From positions 1-40,749 of IMG/VR virus record IMGVR_UViG_3300033155_000769: DNA of 40,749 bases, one strand, 5' to 3'. Both the position numbers and the translations under genes were made by a program. Origin of the DNA: a virus. The notes beneath the pieces are model-generated. The model was not told the DNA's origin. It saw nothing but the letters and a program-made list of their open reading frames with translations, and did not search any database. This document shows, one piece after another, positions 39,372 through 40,749 of the stretch; position 1 is the stretch's first letter; each line of letters begins with the position of its first letter.

Positions 39372-39600
39372 TCAAAGAGGTCATAACTACTTCACTTTAG
39401 TAGAGTCGCTAGAGTTGTATATAGATAATTTATCTCATTTAAACAAAAATATGAAGATAGACAGAGAAGTCAAACTGCCTTCCCCAGTAGGACGCTTCCC
39501 AGTTTATGGTGGCGAGACAGTAAATGATGAAATCAAGTTGGCTAAGGGTCGTCTTAAAATAACAAGAGAGAGATTGTTTATAAATAAAAAGGAACAATGA
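39364..39600 (+). CDS. Unknown small protein
   Basis: 78 residues; start at 39364 with GGGAGG upstream, overlapping the previous gene by eight bases. Basic and Lys-rich ('LAKGRLKITRERLFINKK') with a beta segment (KLPSPVGRFPVYGGETVND). No family. Confidence 0.5.
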   Translation: MSNQRGHNYFTLVESLELYIDNLSHLNKNMKIDREVKLPSPVGRFPVYGGETVNDEIKLAKGRLKITRERLFINKKEQ

Positions 39601-39601
39601 G

Positions 39602-40147
39602 ATGAAAATTGGGTTAAAGAAAATTCCGAAGGCCGTCGCCCTATGGGCCATAGTAATCATGGGTGCATTCTTGATCTTTATGACTGCCCTAAGTATTGGT
39701 GAAGACAAGGGTCAGCGGATAGAAAGATCGCATCAGGCACTGGAAATTACCAAGGTGGTTGTTGCCAACACAGAAATCATAGTTGCACATGGGCAGCTTT
39801 CTCAGCAGATGAGACAAAATTCAGATATTATAATGAGGTATCATCACTACTTAGATGGTCATAATCCATCTGTTAAAAAGGTGGTATTATGTCCAGAGTG
39901 CCTGACAGAGGAAGACCGCCCAGGCAAGATCGAAGCATATTTTGTTACCGAATTTGAAGATCACCCAGAGGAATTGCCAGAAACATTTGAACAACTCTTA
40001 CAGGACTGCGAAGAAATAAAGACTGGTATTCGAGCCGCCCGGTTCAGTTTGATTCTTCAAGCAGAAACATTACAACGTACATTAGATAAACTTAGAACTC
40101 AAACTTCTCCGGTGGTCGAAAATATCTTTGAAAGAATTGATAAATGA
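39602..40147 (+). CDS. Membrane-anchored coiled-coil protein
   Basis: 181 residues. Positive N-terminus 'KIGLKKIPK' then one membrane segment (VALWAIVIMGAFLIFMTAL), then a helical region (HQALEITKVVVANTEIIVAH), a short CPEC element, and a C-terminal coiled coil 'AARFSLILQAETLQRTLDKL'. It may be a spanin-like or structural membrane protein, but no family is recognised. It overlaps the next gene by four bases. Confidence 0.55.
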   Translation: MKIGLKKIPKAVALWAIVIMGAFLIFMTALSIGEDKGQRIERSHQALEITKVVVANTEIIVAHGQLSQQMRQNSDIIMRYHHYLDGHNPSVKKVVLCPECLTEEDRPGKIEAYFVTEFEDHPEELPETFEQLLQDCEEIKTGIRAARFSLILQAETLQRTLDKLRTQTSPVVENIFERIDK

Positions 40148-40386
40148 GCTATCGAATAACAGACGAGCAGGAAACTTTAGAAACTGTCAATTTCCACATG
40201 TTGACCGCCATGCAAAATGAATTTGTTTTTAATATTGACGAAGAGCCAACAATTTGCAAAAGAATTCAGATTGGTGATTTGATTTGTGAAAACGACGCTT
40301 ATAGTTGTCATACTACGTCAAGAGTAGATCAAGATGGGTTTGTTAAGGTTATTGTTACGACAAAGGGGTGGGGAGTTGACAAATGA
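40144..40386 (+). CDS. Unknown small protein
   Basis: 80 residues, beta-rich ('EFVFNIDEEPTICKRIQIG', 'GFVKVIVTTKGWGVDK'). It overlaps both neighbours (ATGA). Its last codons are part of a repeated GGAGTTGACAAATG element that starts the next gene. Confidence 0.5.
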   Translation: MSYRITDEQETLETVNFHMLTAMQNEFVFNIDEEPTICKRIQIGDLICENDAYSCHTTSRVDQDGFVKVIVTTKGWGVDK

Positions 40387-40580
40387 GTTCTGACGAACAT
40401 AATTTAGAAAATCCATTATCAAATGTTGTAGTATCCCACATTGTGCCGCCGAATTTAGACCTTGCAACCCACCCATACGCAAAATATCTAAATTTTGGTG
40501 AGCCGATAGAGTGTATTTTATCTATTTTAGATAATGAAGAACAAGAGTTTTGGAAAAATATGGAGTTGACAAATGACTGA
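40383..40580 (+). CDS. Unknown small protein
   Basis: 65 residues, overlapping the previous stop. Short helix-strand mixture ('NPLSNVVVSHIVPPNLDLAT', 'PIECILSILDNEEQEFW'). The last codons again form the GGAGTTGACAAATG element. No family. Confidence 0.5.
   Translation: MSSDEHNLENPLSNVVVSHIVPPNLDLATHPYAKYLNFGEPIECILSILDNEEQEFWKNMELTND
40562..40575 (+). promoter_or_regulatory. Repeated Shine-Dalgarno cassette
   Basis: GGAGTTGACAAATG here repeats at 40372-40385 (exact) and in a close form GGGGTTGACAATG at 39242-39254; the window ends in another copy's first half (40742-40749). It combines GGAG with a fixed spacer before ATG. Confidence 0.6.
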
Positions 40581-40740
40581 CGATAGATTGATAACTCTTT
40601 ACGATAAAAACAAGAATCCAAAGTTAAAAGTTAGATTGACAGAAGAAGGATACGAAAAATATCAGGCAGGAGAAAAGTGGGATAGTGATTGGATTGAAAT
40701 AATGATGGACATTGAACGTATAAAACTCGCAGAGTTTTGA
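40573..40740 (+). CDS. Unknown small protein
   Basis: 55 residues from ATG 40573, overlapping the previous gene. Acidic/basic alternating, helical C-terminus ('EIMMDIERIKLAEF'). It ends in TGA at 40738-40740 followed by GGAGTTGA, the start of another repeat of the translation-start element for a gene beyond the window. Confidence 0.5.
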   Translation: MTDDRLITLYDKNKNPKLKVRLTEEGYEKYQAGEKWDSDWIEIMMDIERIKLAEF

Positions 40741-40749
40741 AGGAGTTGA

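Noticed and set aside
1-40749. CRISPR array or long tandem repeats
   Set aside because: No regularly spaced repeats of 20-40 bases were seen; only short repeats such as the 13-base pair near 23511.

Overview
This window looks like part of the genome of a large tailed dsDNA phage, probably known only from metagenomes. Genes are tightly packed, almost all on the + strand, with many ATGA and TAATG stop/start overlaps. They encode a nearly self-sufficient DNA replication and nucleotide supply set (SSB, RecA-like recombinase, replicative helicase, primase, Pol III alpha N-terminal half, DEDDh exonuclease, Cas4/RecB-like nuclease, dNMP kinase, ThyA, dUTPase, dCMP deaminase, class II ribonucleotide reductase) mixed with many small unknown proteins. 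No terminase, portal, major capsid or tail gene is recognisable here. The host is uncertain. A Tat-exported DUF1501 protein, a family best known from Planctomycetes and related bacteria, suggests contact with such hosts. The B12-dependent ribonucleotide reductase implies a host that can supply cobalamin.

Layout. 1-4.3 kb: small unknown genes, ssb and a full-length glucosamine-6-phosphate synthase (glmS). 4.3-4.65 kb: a tmRNA gene in circularly permuted order (acceptor half upstream of coding half), followed directly by a small Rmf/CrpP-like protein; both may act on ribosomes. 5.2-7.7 kb: a short methyltransferase and a block of three exported proteins (His/Tyr-rich protein, lipoprotein thioredoxin, Tat-type DUF1501 protein). 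7.7-14 kb: secondary and nucleotide metabolism (SNase, glycosyltransferase, dUTPase, GMP reductase, endonuclease VII, saccharopine-dehydrogenase-like enzyme, thymidylate synthase). 14-17.2 kb: ClpP-like serine protease, DeoC-like barrel, Gly-rich protein, dCMP deaminase. 17.2-20 kb: long untranslated leader and class II RNR. 20-23 kb: papain-like cysteine peptidase and a series of small membrane proteins including a holin candidate. 23-25.8 kb: zinc-ribbon, methyltransferase and HTH proteins. 25.8-38.3 kb: the replication/recombination block. 38.3-40.7 kb: one minus-strand membrane gene, a nucleotidylyltransferase and small genes sharing a fixed Shine-Dalgarno cassette.

The most distinctive features are: (i) two inteins, one in the Walker A motif of the RecA-like protein and one in the catalytic D-x-K motif of the Cas4/RecB-like nuclease, both with the Trp/Cys/Thr signature of class 3 inteins and both with LAGLIDADG-type endonuclease motifs; (ii) the permuted tmRNA with a short tag ADASLALAA; (iii) a Pol III alpha gene that stops just after its third catalytic aspartate; (iv) the exported-protein block; and (v) terminators lying directly against downstream genes, in two cases with a -10 box abutting the hairpin. 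All function calls come from reading motifs by eye; no database search was run.
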